From: CAZUCE01 sp964619265
Lineage (GTDB): Bacteria > Planctomycetota > UBA1135 > GCA-002686595
DNA length: 64,000 nucleotides
Assembly: GCA_964619265.1 (NCBI GenBank)
Contig: CAZUCE010000008.1
Location: 62,001-126,000 of the forward strand
Direction of reading: 5' to 3'
Shown: piece by piece, positions 36,670 to 44,931 of the stretch
Layout: every line of letters begins with the position of its first letter
How positions within the stretch are numbered: position 1 is the first letter of the stretch
The notes under the pieces: generated by a model
What the model saw: the letters and a program-made list of their open reading frames with translations, nothing else
The model's database searches: none
Told to the model about the DNA's origin: nothing
Made by a program: the position numbers and the translations under genes

Positions 36670-36881
36670 CGCGAGCTCTCCGATTCGGGCGCCGCCCGGA
36701 TCCACCAGGCGAGGAAGCAACCAGCGAGCGCCATCCAAGCCAGGCGCAGACCAAGCTCAGCGGGTAGGAACCCAAACCACAAGGAGACCTCCGCGTCTGG
36801 CGGACCTACCCAGCGGGCGATCCCGAGGTGACCGAAGAGCAACGCGAGCACCCCCGCGGTCGCCGCCAGGTTGCGGCTCAT
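36666..36881 (-). CDS. Small two-helix membrane protein, symporter accessory
   Basis: A 71-residue protein with two predicted helices (about 5-24 and 44-63). It overlaps both the preceding and following genes by four bases (ATGA at each junction). Small two-helix proteins in front of an SSS permease are a recurrent arrangement (DUF3311 or YhdT-like), and the WFGFLPAELGLRLAWM stretch fits that pattern, so it is likely an accessory subunit. The family assignment is by pattern only. Confidence 0.7.
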   Translation of the reverse strand: MSRNLAATAGVLALLFGHLGIARWVGPPDAEVSLWFGFLPAELGLRLAWMALAGCFLAWWIRAAPESESSR

Positions 36882-37669
36882 GCGGACTTGGATTCCTCGG
36901 CGGCGTTCGAGGGCGCCGGGTAGGGACCCCACAGCTCGACCAGGACCAGCGCAATGGCGAGCGCCAGGGCTCCGGTATAGACCGCTCCGGCGATCGCGAT
37001 CACGGGGGAGAAGCCCTTCACTTCGCGCGCGATCAACCAGCCGGTCGTGTCGACCAGCAGGGCCGCTCCGCCCAGGAACAGCGGCAAAGAGGCGAGCCCG
37101 CGGGGGAAGCGAGTCGCGAGCGCAAGCCCGCAGACGCCTAGAATCAAAAGCGCCATGGACGGAGCGTGGGTGTGCAGGGACGTGACGACGATTTTGTAGG
37201 GCGTGGGCGTGAGGGTCGTTTCGCCGAGGAGCGGCGCCACATCGTCCCAGTATTCGAGTGCTTGCCCACCGCCGGACGACTGGGCCACGCCGGACCCGTG
37301 GCAGCTCAAGCAGTGCACCGCGAGCAGCTCGGCCGGCGCGCGGTCGCCCAAATCGATCGAGTCGTAGTCCTCGGTGGTGCGGTCGCCGTTCATCCAGGTC
37401 AGAAGCTCTAAGCGATCGGCTTCCGCATAGTCGATCGCCGGGTGTGCCCTGGATTCTCCGGACAGCACCGCGCGCAAGGGCGACGTGATCTCAGCCCCGT
37501 GGTAGGCGCCTTCGAGGTCCAGCAGCGAGAGCTCCTCTGGGTTCCCGTCGTTCTTCGCGTGGTGGTTGCGGAGGTGGGTGAGCGAGGCCCACATCCCAAG
37601 TACCACGACGGCGAGCACGCAGGAGAGCCCGAACCGAGCAGAAAGCGGCAAACTCCGGAGGCGCAGCAC
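36878..37669 (-). CDS. Membrane protein with a single c-type heme motif
   Basis: A 263-residue protein from a GTG placed five bases after the upstream stop; the long upstream frame is arginine-rich shadow. One N-terminal helix (about 12-29) is followed by an extracytoplasmic domain with HCLSCHGSG (Cys120, Cys123, His124), then three helices containing SLHTHAPSMALLILGVCG with histidines that could bind heme b. This looks like a membrane cytochrome component. It sits between a Gfo/Idh oxidoreductase and the symporter pair, so it may accept electrons from an exported dehydrogenase; that link is inference. Confidence 0.75.
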   Translation of the reverse strand: MLRLRSLPLSARFGLSCVLAVVVLGMWASLTHLRNHHAKNDGNPEELSLLDLEGAYHGAEITSPLRAVLSGESRAHPAIDYAEADRLELLTWMNGDRTTEDYDSIDLGDRAPAELLAVHCLSCHGSGVAQSSGGGQALEYWDDVAPLLGETTLTPTPYKIVVTSLHTHAPSMALLILGVCGLALATRFPRGLASLPLFLGGAALLVDTTGWLIAREVKGFSPVIAIAGAVYTGALALAIALVLVELWGPYPAPSNAAEESKSA

Positions 37670-37674
37670 GGGAC

Positions 37675-38910
37675 TCAGGCTTCCTCGAAGGGAGTGGGGT
37701 CTACGGAAACCGAACCGCCCTCGCGCAGGGCCTGCGCGGCCGCTGCGACCACCGCCACCGCGCGCGCCCCCTCGGCCGCATCGCACTCGACGCCCGTTCC
37801 CTCGGCGCAGCTCTTCAGGAAATCCGCGACTCCGTAGTACAGCGGGGGATGCTCCAGCCCCACGCCGTCTTTCAGCTTGTCCTGTTTCGCCAGCTTCGTT
37901 GCATCGGCGATCAGCGTGATGCCCTGTTCGTTGTGGAAGCTCTGGCGGTTCGCGTAGACCTCCCAGCCCTGGGTGGGGGCATCGGGCTCCTTGAACATCC
38001 AGCCGGCGTTCCAAGCCAGCTTCATCGCCCCGAGCGTGCCATGCAGAGTTTCGTAGTCGCCGCCGTAGGAGTTCGCTAGGGTCGCTTCGAAGAAGCAGGC
38101 CGAGCCATCTTCGAATTCGAACAAACACTGCTCGGTGTCGGGAAGCTCGCGTCCGTCCTCGTGCAGGCGCAGCGCCCCCAGACCGCGGACCGACTTCGGA
38201 TACGCGCCCGCGAACCAGTGGATCACGTCGAGTTGATGCACGCCGAGTTCACCGACCAATCCGAGTGAGACTTCCGGATCTAGCTTCCAGTTGAGCGCTT
38301 TGTCGCTGGCTGCATCGCTGGCCGGCACGCGCCACTTGTTCTTGCGGTGCGACTGCGCGCGATAGGAAACCGCGTCGCCGATCGAACCGGTCCGGAAGAA
38401 CTTGTAGGCCAGTTTGTAAATCGGGTCCACACGCCCGAGGCTGCCGACCTGAAACACGCGATCGCTGGCGCGGGCCTGATCGCGCAGGGCGAGCGCGTCC
38501 GCGACTGTAGAAGCCAGCGGCGCTTCGCAGTACACGTGGCGGCCGGCTTCCAGCGCGGCACCGGCGACTTCCCGGTGGGTATGGGTCGGCGTGGCGACGA
38601 ATACCGCCTGGACCTCGGGGTGGGCCGCGTAGAGTTCTTTCGAGGTGGCGTAGCCCTTTGCGTCGCGCACTCGCCGCAGCCCCGACGAGAGTCGAGAGTC
38701 TTGGTTGTCGCACAAGGCGACCACGACAACGTCCTCAAACTTGGCTAGCTCGGCGAGCAGTGCGCGCGCTTGGCGGCCGCAGCCGATCACGGCCACTGGG
38801 AACGGAGCTCCGAGCCGCGGCGCGGCGAAGCTAACTCCCGGCGCAAGCGCGAAGCCGGCGGCGCCGCCGAGGGTGGCTTTCAAGAAGTCGCGACGGTGGG
38901 GTCCGAGCAT
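37675..38910 (-). CDS. Gfo/Idh/MocA family oxidoreductase, Tat-exported
   Basis: A 411-residue NAD(P)-dependent sugar-dehydrogenase-like protein with twin-arginine signal HRRDFLKATLGGAAGFAL. The dinucleotide site is PVAVIGCGRQARALLAEL, and the family motif EKP appears as CEAPLAS, where Ala replaces the usual catalytic lysine. GLVGELGVHQLDVIHWFAG matches the substrate region with His. Family members act on sugars, inositols or glycosides; Planctomycetota carry very many exported ones. The start lies inside the end of apbE (31-base overlap). The missing Lys may point to altered catalysis. Confidence 0.88.
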   Translation of the reverse strand: MLGPHRRDFLKATLGGAAGFALAPGVSFAAPRLGAPFPVAVIGCGRQARALLAELAKFEDVVVVALCDNQDSRLSSGLRRVRDAKGYATSKELYAAHPEVQAVFVATPTHTHREVAGAALEAGRHVYCEAPLASTVADALALRDQARASDRVFQVGSLGRVDPIYKLAYKFFRTGSIGDAVSYRAQSHRKNKWRVPASDAASDKALNWKLDPEVSLGLVGELGVHQLDVIHWFAGAYPKSVRGLGALRLHEDGRELPDTEQCLFEFEDGSACFFEATLANSYGGDYETLHGTLGAMKLAWNAGWMFKEPDAPTQGWEVYANRQSFHNEQGITLIADATKLAKQDKLKDGVGLEHPPLYYGVADFLKSCAEGTGVECDAAEGARAVAVVAAAAQALREGGSVSVDPTPFEEA

Positions 38911-39728
38911 GGGGCTTCCGAGGGAGAAAGGGCCGGGAAGTGGAGCTCGATGCCGTGGGCATCGAGCAGGGAGGAACAGGGCCTGGCCGGAGCCAGCGCC
39001 AGGGCTGCGGTCGACCAGGCGTCGCAGAGCAGTCCGCTCGGGCCAAGCGCGACCACGGGGGTGTCGAAGGCAGCGGGCTGTCCCCTGCGGCCGTCGGTGA
39101 CGTGATAGGAGGGCGGCGCGGCGCTTGCGTCCGGTGAGTCTTGACGGCTTTGGGCTGAAACCGACAGAGCGCAGTCTTCGAGTTCGAAGGTGATTCCTGA
39201 GTTGGTCGAGCCCAGTGCGACGCGGAAGGGGCCACCCAGCGCAAGGATCGTGCTCGTGCCGCCGTGCAGCAGAGCGCGTTCGATACCGGCGCCGCGCAGG
39301 ACGCGCGCGGCTAGATCGAGAGCGTGTCCCTTGGCGATCGCACCCAAGTCGATGGGCGGCTCGGCTACACGGGATCGGAGTCGATCGCCGCGGAGTTCGA
39401 GCACCCCCGATTGTTCGTGCGTGGGCGAGAAGGCGCCTTGAGTACCGCGCTCGATTTCGAGAGCCGTCTGAAACAGCTCCACCTGATCGAGGTCGAGCAG
39501 CGCGGGCACTTTGGCGCAGGTGCGGCGCAGATGGCTCACCCAGCTCGCCCGCTCAAATCTGGATAGCCGGGCGTGGGCCAGCTCGATCTCCTCGAGCGCT
39601 TCCTCGGCGGCGGGCCCGGCGTCGAACGGGGCTTCGAGCACCAACTCGAAACGCGTCGCCATGGCATACACGGCGAAGCGCTGCAGCTCTCCTCGCAGGA
39701 GGAGGGGCCGTTCCGGGCTGCCCGTCAA
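38880..39728 (-). CDS. ApbE-like FAD:protein FMN transferase
   Basis: About 282 residues if TTG at 39728 (overlapping the upstream stop as TTGA) is used; ATG at residue 23 (MATRFELVLE) is too late because YAMATRFEL aligns with the family's AMGTxFEI. ApbE proteins attach FMN to a Thr of FMN-binding domains. Seen: LARLSRFERAS, GAFSPTHE, PPIDLGAIAKGHALDLAARVL, LHGGTSTILALG and LCDAWSTAALAL with the Asp/Thr metal site. No signal peptide is clear, unlike the copy at 46 kb. No FMN-binding target lies in this operon. Confidence 0.82.
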   Translation of the reverse strand: MTGSPERPLLLRGELQRFAVYAMATRFELVLEAPFDAGPAAEEALEEIELAHARLSRFERASWVSHLRRTCAKVPALLDLDQVELFQTALEIERGTQGAFSPTHEQSGVLELRGDRLRSRVAEPPIDLGAIAKGHALDLAARVLRGAGIERALLHGGTSTILALGGPFRVALGSTNSGITFELEDCALSVSAQSRQDSPDASAAPPSYHVTDGRRGQPAAFDTPVVALGPSGLLCDAWSTAALALAPARPCSSLLDAHGIELHFPALSPSEAPCSDPTVATS

Positions 39729-41077
39729 GCGGGAAAAATGCGGCCTTCGGCGGCGTCGAACCGGTAGGCCTTGCCGTCCCACAAAGAGCGCGTCGCCAAC
39801 TCAACCGCGACCATGTGGTGAACGCCCAGGTCGACCTTCGAACGGTTTGGCTTGCGGGTGCGCACGCAGTCGAGCCAATCCGCGCGCAGGGCGTCCTGCC
39901 AGTCCATGGTCTCGCAGTCGATCTCCTGGGGGTCGACGTCGTCCACGAAAGGGGATTGGGGACGCAGCACCACCTTGGCGTCGTTGCCGAGCAGCAAATC
40001 GGCTTCGTGCCCGCGAACGATCGTCTCCAGCCCACGATCGTTGCTGGTCGAGCCCGCTACGATCATCGTGTGCCCATTCGCGTTGCGGTCGTCGCCGAAC
40101 TCGACCGACAGAAACACCTGGTCATGATTTTCCATGGCGCGGTCGACGTAGTGTCCGCCCGAAGCGGTCACCCGGGTCGGCGCGCCCAGATCCAGCGCGT
40201 AGATCAGGGGCGTCATCTGGTGCACCAAAAGGTCTCCCAGGATGCCGGTCGACCAGGTGCGATAGCGGCGCCAACGGTGAAACACCTCCGTGTCAAACGG
40301 GTGCTCGCCTTCGGTTCCGCACCAGGCCTGCCAATCGGTGTTCGTTTCATCGACTCCTTCTTCAATCTCATACAACCACTCGCCATCGCGGTTGTTCCGG
40401 CAGTAGGAGGTCTGGCTGAGCGTCGGGTACCCGATCGCTCCGGAGCGAATCAACTCACGAGCCTTCTCGTGGTTGGTTTTCATCATGAACTGCGTGCCGA
40501 TCTGACAAATCTGCGTGCCCGCCTCGACCTGCTGCTGCATCCAAAGCGCATCGACCAAGTGCCGCGTCATCGGCTTTTCGACGTAGACGTCCTTACCGGC
40601 CTGCATGGCTTCGACGGCCATCGGCGCGTGCCAGTGCTCCGGCGTGGCGATCAGCACGGCGTGAAGGTCGTCGCGCGCGATCAGCTCGCGCCAGTTTTTG
40701 GTCGCCGTGCAGGCGACGCCCGGCTGGCGCTCGGCCACTTTTGCGGCGGCGCGGTCGAGGCGCGGGCCGCACACATCGGCTAGGCCAATCACGTTCAAGT
40801 TCTCGCGGCCTTCGTCGCGCATGCGCAGGAGCCCGTCGAGGTGCCCGCCGCCCATGCCGCCGGTGCCGAGGATTGCGACGCCGATCGGCTGATCGGGACG
40901 GAGCGAGTTCGGGGCTACCCCGGAGACGACCGGCCGCGAACGGCCGTCCTGCCCGAGCGCGCCGGTGGAGGCGCACCCAACCGACAGGGCTCCCGCGGCA
41001 GCTGCGGAGGCTCCGAGGAAACGGCGGCGGGCGGGGTCGAAAGGCGGGGGAGAGAGGGGGGGAGTCATAGGCGCCAT
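39725..41077 (-). CDS. Gfo/Idh/MocA family oxidoreductase, Tat-exported
   Basis: A 450-residue exported oxidoreductase opening the minus-strand operon. Twin-arginine signal RRRFLGASAAAAGALSVGC; VAILGTGGMGGGHLDGLL is the dinucleotide-binding loop; VYVEKPMTRHLVDA has the full EKP motif with Lys, in contrast to its neighbour. TSYCRNNRDGEWLYEI, DWQAWCG and GGHYVDRAMENHDQV are typical of the planctomycete-rich branch. Either ATG at 41077 or 41068 could start it. The stop overlaps apbE. Substrate unknown, probably a sugar or glycoside. Confidence 0.88.
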   Translation of the reverse strand: MAPMTPPLSPPPFDPARRRFLGASAAAAGALSVGCASTGALGQDGRSRPVVSGVAPNSLRPDQPIGVAILGTGGMGGGHLDGLLRMRDEGRENLNVIGLADVCGPRLDRAAAKVAERQPGVACTATKNWRELIARDDLHAVLIATPEHWHAPMAVEAMQAGKDVYVEKPMTRHLVDALWMQQQVEAGTQICQIGTQFMMKTNHEKARELIRSGAIGYPTLSQTSYCRNNRDGEWLYEIEEGVDETNTDWQAWCGTEGEHPFDTEVFHRWRRYRTWSTGILGDLLVHQMTPLIYALDLGAPTRVTASGGHYVDRAMENHDQVFLSVEFGDDRNANGHTMIVAGSTSNDRGLETIVRGHEADLLLGNDAKVVLRPQSPFVDDVDPQEIDCETMDWQDALRADWLDCVRTRKPNRSKVDLGVHHMVAVELATRSLWDGKAYRFDAAEGRIFPA

Positions 41078-41169
41078 CCTAGCGCCAGGGGTCTATCGGC
41101 CCCGCTGGCTGGCCCCGCTGACTGGCCCAGAGACGTCTGCTCTCGCCGCTTGATCCCGGCATGGACTCC

Positions 41170-42303
41170 TCAGCGCGGCAGAGCTCGGATTCGCTCGCGT
41201 TCGGCATGGGCCCGATCGGCCAGGCTCGGAAAGCCTGGGAGATCGCGCCAATTGATCGGCGAACGGGTTTCCAGGCGAAGCCGACCGCGCAGACCGGGCA
41301 GGAACTCGGCCACCGAGTTCCCCTCTGGCGCGTGATCTTCGTAGAGCTCGAGCAGGGACTCGATCAGCTTGGGTTCCCACAGGGCTCGCTCGAGGAAAGC
41401 GCGTTCGTGCCGTTGGAGCAGCTCGCTCAAGGACCACTGGCCCTCCGGCAGATCGGCCAGGGCGAGGACCGTTTCCGGTTGGAGGGTCGATTCACCGCGG
41501 GCCGTCGCTTGCTGGCAGGCCGCCAGCAGTCCGCTCAGGCCGTGGCGATCAAGGATGCGCTCCGCCAGCAAAAAACCGACCGCGTAGGCGTGGGAGACCC
41601 CGTCGGACGAAAGACCTGGCCAAGGGGTCCGTTCAGGGAGCTGCAGGACTTCGGTCACATCCAACCGCGGACCCAGATCGCCTTTGACGTCCCGGAGCCA
41701 GCGCAATCCAAAACCCTGTCCCCGCGAGGGCCAGACCAGGCTGTGCACGTCGAGGGCCGCGCCGAGCTGGCGCTTTCGCAAGCAGGCCAGATGGCGCACC
41801 GGACCGTCGTCGTCGGGAAAGCGCTGAAAGGAAAGCCAATCGCACAGCCCTTCTTCCAGTGCGGAGGGCAGCGGATCCCAGTCTGGCCCGAGCAGAGCGT
41901 GGGCGAGCTCGTGGGTGACGACGCGGTCTTCGGCGCGAGCTAGCAACAGGACCCGGGTGCGATGCCACCAGCTCGGTGTGAAGGTCGCAAGCCATGGCAT
42001 CTCGCGTCGGTGGGAGGTCAGCCCATCGGCTCCCAGATCGAGCAGGCGTTGGCCCTGTTCGCCACCGACTCGCCACACTTCAAGCGGACGCGCTATGGTC
42101 CCAGGGACGAACGCTAGCAGGTACTCGCGCTCGCGATGGACAAGCTCGGCCAGGCGAGCCGCATCGGTTGCGCTGTCCGAACGAATCGAGACAACTTCCG
42201 AGGGTACCGAGAGCCGAACCGCGAAGCGCGGCGGTGTGCCGCAACCGGCGACCACCAGGGCCAGCGCCAAAGCGACCGATGGGTACCAGAAGAACCTCTT
42301 CAC
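41170..42303 (-). CDS. Lipoprotein with a gluzincin-like HExxH metallopeptidase motif
   Basis: A 377-residue protein with lipobox (LVVAGC, Cys21). The zinc-binding motif THELAHALL places His131, Glu132 and His135, and EEGLCDWL about 17 residues on gives Glu150/151 as third ligand, the spacing of gluzincins of the peptidase-MA/DUF1570 type. The C-terminal 130 residues are helical (HAYAVGFLLAERILDRHG, QLLQRHE-type), as in that group. It is the last gene of the flavin module operon and overlaps the FAD oxidoreductase by four bases. Proteolytic target unknown. Confidence 0.8.
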   Translation of the reverse strand: MKRFFWYPSVALALALVVAGCGTPPRFAVRLSVPSEVVSIRSDSATDAARLAELVHREREYLLAFVPGTIARPLEVWRVGGEQGQRLLDLGADGLTSHRREMPWLATFTPSWWHRTRVLLLARAEDRVVTHELAHALLGPDWDPLPSALEEGLCDWLSFQRFPDDDGPVRHLACLRKRQLGAALDVHSLVWPSRGQGFGLRWLRDVKGDLGPRLDVTEVLQLPERTPWPGLSSDGVSHAYAVGFLLAERILDRHGLSGLLAACQQATARGESTLQPETVLALADLPEGQWSLSELLQRHERAFLERALWEPKLIESLLELYEDHAPEGNSVAEFLPGLRGRLRLETRSPINWRDLPGFPSLADRAHAERERIRALPR

Positions 42304-43730
42304 GCGCGACCTGATTGGTTGCTGAGCTCGCGCGCCATCTCGAGCAGCCCTTCCGCGAGAGTCGGGTGATACCAGGGCATGTCGAGCATTTCGTGGACCG
42401 TCGCGCGGTTCCAGAGCAAGGCCGCGACCACGTGGATCAACTCATCGGCGCGCGGCCCGAGAATCTGAGCCCCCAGCAGGCGTCCGTTCGTTCGGTCGGC
42501 GACCAGTTGCACAAAACCGCCGCCCGGATGCGCATTCATGACGATTCCGCGGCCCTGGTTGGCCCAGTCTTTGGTGGCCGTGATGGCGTCGAGCCCGGCG
42601 GCCCTTGCCTGGGCGGCCCGCAGGCCGGCATCGGCATAGGGGGGATGGGTAAACGTCACCGCCAGCGGAACGCGATCTTCGAAGGGTTCAAGCGGCTTGC
42701 TTTGCCCTAGTTTTTCAAGCTGCCGGGCCACGTGCCGGCCCTGGGCGTTGCCGGTGTGCAAGAGCAAGCGTTGGCCCGCCGCGTCCCCGGCCGCGAAGAT
42801 CTTGGGGTTGGTCGTGCGCAGAGCGGGATCGAGCACCGGCTGGCCGCCGGCGACTTCGACGCCAGCTCGTTCGAGTCCGAGTCCCTCCAAGTTCGCCACG
42901 CGACCGGTGGCCAGCAGGAAGCGCTCGGTCCGGATCTCGTGGGTTTCCCCGTCCGCGATCACTCGGTTCACGAAGCCGTTCGGGCCGCTTTGCGCAATCT
43001 CCAGCTTGGCCGGGGCTAGCACGCGAACACCCAGGTGTTCCAAGGCCGTCTTCATGCGAGCGGACAGGTCTGGATCCTCGCCGGCGTTCAGGACCGGCGA
43101 ACGATTGACCACCGTGACCTCCGTGCCGAGCGCGCTGAAGAATGTGGCGAATTCAAGACCGATAGCACCCGCTCCAGCGATCAGCAGACTCTTCGGCGCG
43201 GACTCCACTTCGAGGGCTTCGTTCGAAGTCCACACCTTGGCTTCAGCGAGTCCGGGGATCGGCGGCCGGCTTTGCTTTGAACCGGTAGCGATCAAGTAGG
43301 CCTTCGCGGTCAATCGCTGCTCGCCGCTGGGGCCGGTCACGAGCACCTCGTCCGGTCCGCTGAACACGGCTCGCCCGTCGATGACTTCGTAGCCGCCGTT
43401 TTCGATCGAGCTGACCTTTCCGCGTTTGAAGCGCGCGACGAGTTGGCGTCTGCGCTCGCTCATCGCGGGCACGTCGAGCCGGGGCTGGACCGGTTCGATG
43501 CCTAGGTCTTCGGCCGCGCGCAACTCGTGGAGCAGATCGCTCGAGTGCAGCAGGGACTTGGTCGGCATGCAGCCGCGCAGGATGCACAGGCCGCCCAGCT
43601 CGCCGTCGTTCACCATCGCGACGCGCTTGGCGCCAAGCTTGACCGCCTCGGCGGCTGCAGCCGAGCCGGCGCTTCCTCCGCCGAGAACCAGGAAGTCGTA
43701 GGTCCGTTCGGCAGAAGGTTGCGAGCTCAT
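42300..43730 (-). CDS. FAD-dependent pyridine nucleotide-disulfide oxidoreductase
   Basis: A 476-residue class I flavoprotein related to dihydrolipoamide dehydrogenase and mercuric reductase. FAD site FLVLGGGSAGSAAAAEA; redox-active Cys49 and Cys54 in GGLCILRGCMPTKSL; NAD(P) site LLIAGAGAIGLEFATFF; second FAD motif IFAAGDAAG; C-terminal catalytic His in YHPTLAEGLLEM. ATG at 43730 starts the conserved core; a longer frame upstream is shadow. No 2-oxoacid dehydrogenase is nearby, so it probably reduces another disulfide or membrane electron acceptor, consistent with the flavin/heme module it belongs to. Confidence 0.9.
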   Translation of the reverse strand: MSSQPSAERTYDFLVLGGGSAGSAAAAEAVKLGAKRVAMVNDGELGGLCILRGCMPTKSLLHSSDLLHELRAAEDLGIEPVQPRLDVPAMSERRRQLVARFKRGKVSSIENGGYEVIDGRAVFSGPDEVLVTGPSGEQRLTAKAYLIATGSKQSRPPIPGLAEAKVWTSNEALEVESAPKSLLIAGAGAIGLEFATFFSALGTEVTVVNRSPVLNAGEDPDLSARMKTALEHLGVRVLAPAKLEIAQSGPNGFVNRVIADGETHEIRTERFLLATGRVANLEGLGLERAGVEVAGGQPVLDPALRTTNPKIFAAGDAAGQRLLLHTGNAQGRHVARQLEKLGQSKPLEPFEDRVPLAVTFTHPPYADAGLRAAQARAAGLDAITATKDWANQGRGIVMNAHPGGGFVQLVADRTNGRLLGAQILGPRADELIHVVAALLWNRATVHEMLDMPWYHPTLAEGLLEMARELSNQSGRA

Positions 43731-44215
43731 TTCGAGGGTGGGTCGTCGGGGAAGGTCAGGGAGGAGTCCGGCCGGGGAGATCCCGGTGGCTTGATTCCCG
43801 GCCGGTGGGCCCCGATCAGGTGGGCGGCGAACAGGAGCGTCCAGGCTACCGAGCTGATCAGGTGAACGGCGATCCACAGCCTACGGGTCTGGTTCGAGGC
43901 CGAGACCTGCAACAGATAGCCCGAGGCGATCATGGGCAACAGGGACCAAAACAGCCCGAGGCCGCTCGTGCGCAGGTCGCGGTAGCGCCCGACCACCCGG
44001 GGCCATACGTGGCTGGGGAAGATCCACCCCAGGTAGAACACAAACACCGGCGCCACCAACACGTGGGCGTGTTGCAACTTGGGCGCGAGGGGATGATTGA
44101 GCGCCGCGAAGTCGTCGGCCGGCTCGTAGGTATAGAGGGCGAAGCCGAGCAAGACGCCGGTCACGACGATGGCCAAGCTAGAGAGCTTGACCGCGCGAGC
44201 TGCTGCGGGGGTCAC
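43727..44215 (-). CDS. Four-helix membrane protein, possible b-type cytochrome
   Basis: A 162-residue protein with four predicted helices (about 10-30, 53-70, 87-106 and 116-137). Histidines are placed at helix ends: HPLAPKLQHAHVLVAPVF and the pair in AVHLISSVAWTLLFAAHLIGAH, a spacing like that of small diheme cytochrome b proteins (DUF4405-like). The C-terminus is a short Pro-rich cytoplasmic or periplasmic tail. It overlaps its two neighbours by four bases each. A role carrying electrons between the cytoplasmic flavoprotein and the FMN protein is inference. Confidence 0.65.
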   Translation of the reverse strand: MTPAAARAVKLSSLAIVVTGVLLGFALYTYEPADDFAALNHPLAPKLQHAHVLVAPVFVFYLGWIFPSHVWPRVVGRYRDLRTSGLGLFWSLLPMIASGYLLQVSASNQTRRLWIAVHLISSVAWTLLFAAHLIGAHRPGIKPPGSPRPDSSLTFPDDPPSK

Positions 44216-44919
44216 CGGGGCAGCCGATGGCCCGCGGGCGGTTGGGGCGTCGGTTTAGGCCGGGGGGACGGCTCCGGGACGGGCTCCGGAAGCGGATCTG
44301 GAACAGGTTCCGGAACGGGCTCCGGAACAGGCACAGGCTGGGGCGCGGGCGCGGGCTCCGGGTACAGCTCGTCGTGCAGGGCCAGGACGCGGCGCGCGTT
44401 GTCGAGCGTCGCGTGGCAGGTCAGCGACGAGCCGGACACGCCTCGGATCGACCTGCCGATGCGCAGGTCGTCGTCGAGGCGCTTGCCCTGGAACTGGGCG
44501 AAGAACCCAGGCCGCGGGCAGTAGCGTTCCGGCTCGCGAAACGCGAGCACCTCGACGCGCTCGATGCGGCGCTCGTCGTCGACCACGAACATCAGCGTCT
44601 CCGACATGGACCGAACCCGGTGCGTGTCGAAATAGGCCACACCGATCAGATTTCCGTCCGCATCGCGCGCCTCGTAGGGACGCGCGATTTTTGAAGGCAA
44701 GCTCGAGCCAGCGCGCCGCTCGACGCGCTCGCTTTGCTCCTCGGTGAGGTAGCTCGTCTTCTTTTGGACCTCCGCTTCGTCAAAGGCCAGTAGCAAAGCC
44801 TCGTCGACCGTCAGCCTGACGCCGTCCTCGTCCACTGGCGTGGCGACGAGCGCGGCGGCGAACGAGGGACTCGAGAGACCGAGCGCTACCGTCAGCAGGA
44901 GGGAAATCTGTCGGAACAT
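44212..44919 (-). CDS. Exported FMN-binding domain protein with Pro-Glu repeat tail
   Basis: A 235-residue protein with signal peptide (ISLLLTVALGLSSPSFAAA). The FMN-binding domain spans about 85-185: IGVAYFDTH, ETLMFVVDDE and VSGSSLTCHA, where the last matches the SGATxT flavinylation motif and Thr167 is the predicted FMN attachment residue. The C-terminal 50 residues are PxPEPVPEP-type repeats, a rigid spacer as in TonB-like or cell-wall-spanning proteins. The ApbE lipoprotein of the same operon is the likely flavin transferase. Confidence 0.85.
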   Translation of the reverse strand: MFRQISLLLTVALGLSSPSFAAALVATPVDEDGVRLTVDEALLLAFDEAEVQKKTSYLTEEQSERVERRAGSSLPSKIARPYEARDADGNLIGVAYFDTHRVRSMSETLMFVVDDERRIERVEVLAFREPERYCPRPGFFAQFQGKRLDDDLRIGRSIRGVSGSSLTCHATLDNARRVLALHDELYPEPAPAPQPVPVPEPVPEPVPDPLPEPVPEPSPRPKPTPQPPAGHRLPR

Positions 44920-44931
44920 CGGAGGGAGGGA

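Noticed and set aside
39215..40783. 522-codon plus-strand frame
   Set aside because: It lies opposite the ApbE and Gfo/Idh genes, whose family motifs are unambiguous; its own translation matches nothing.
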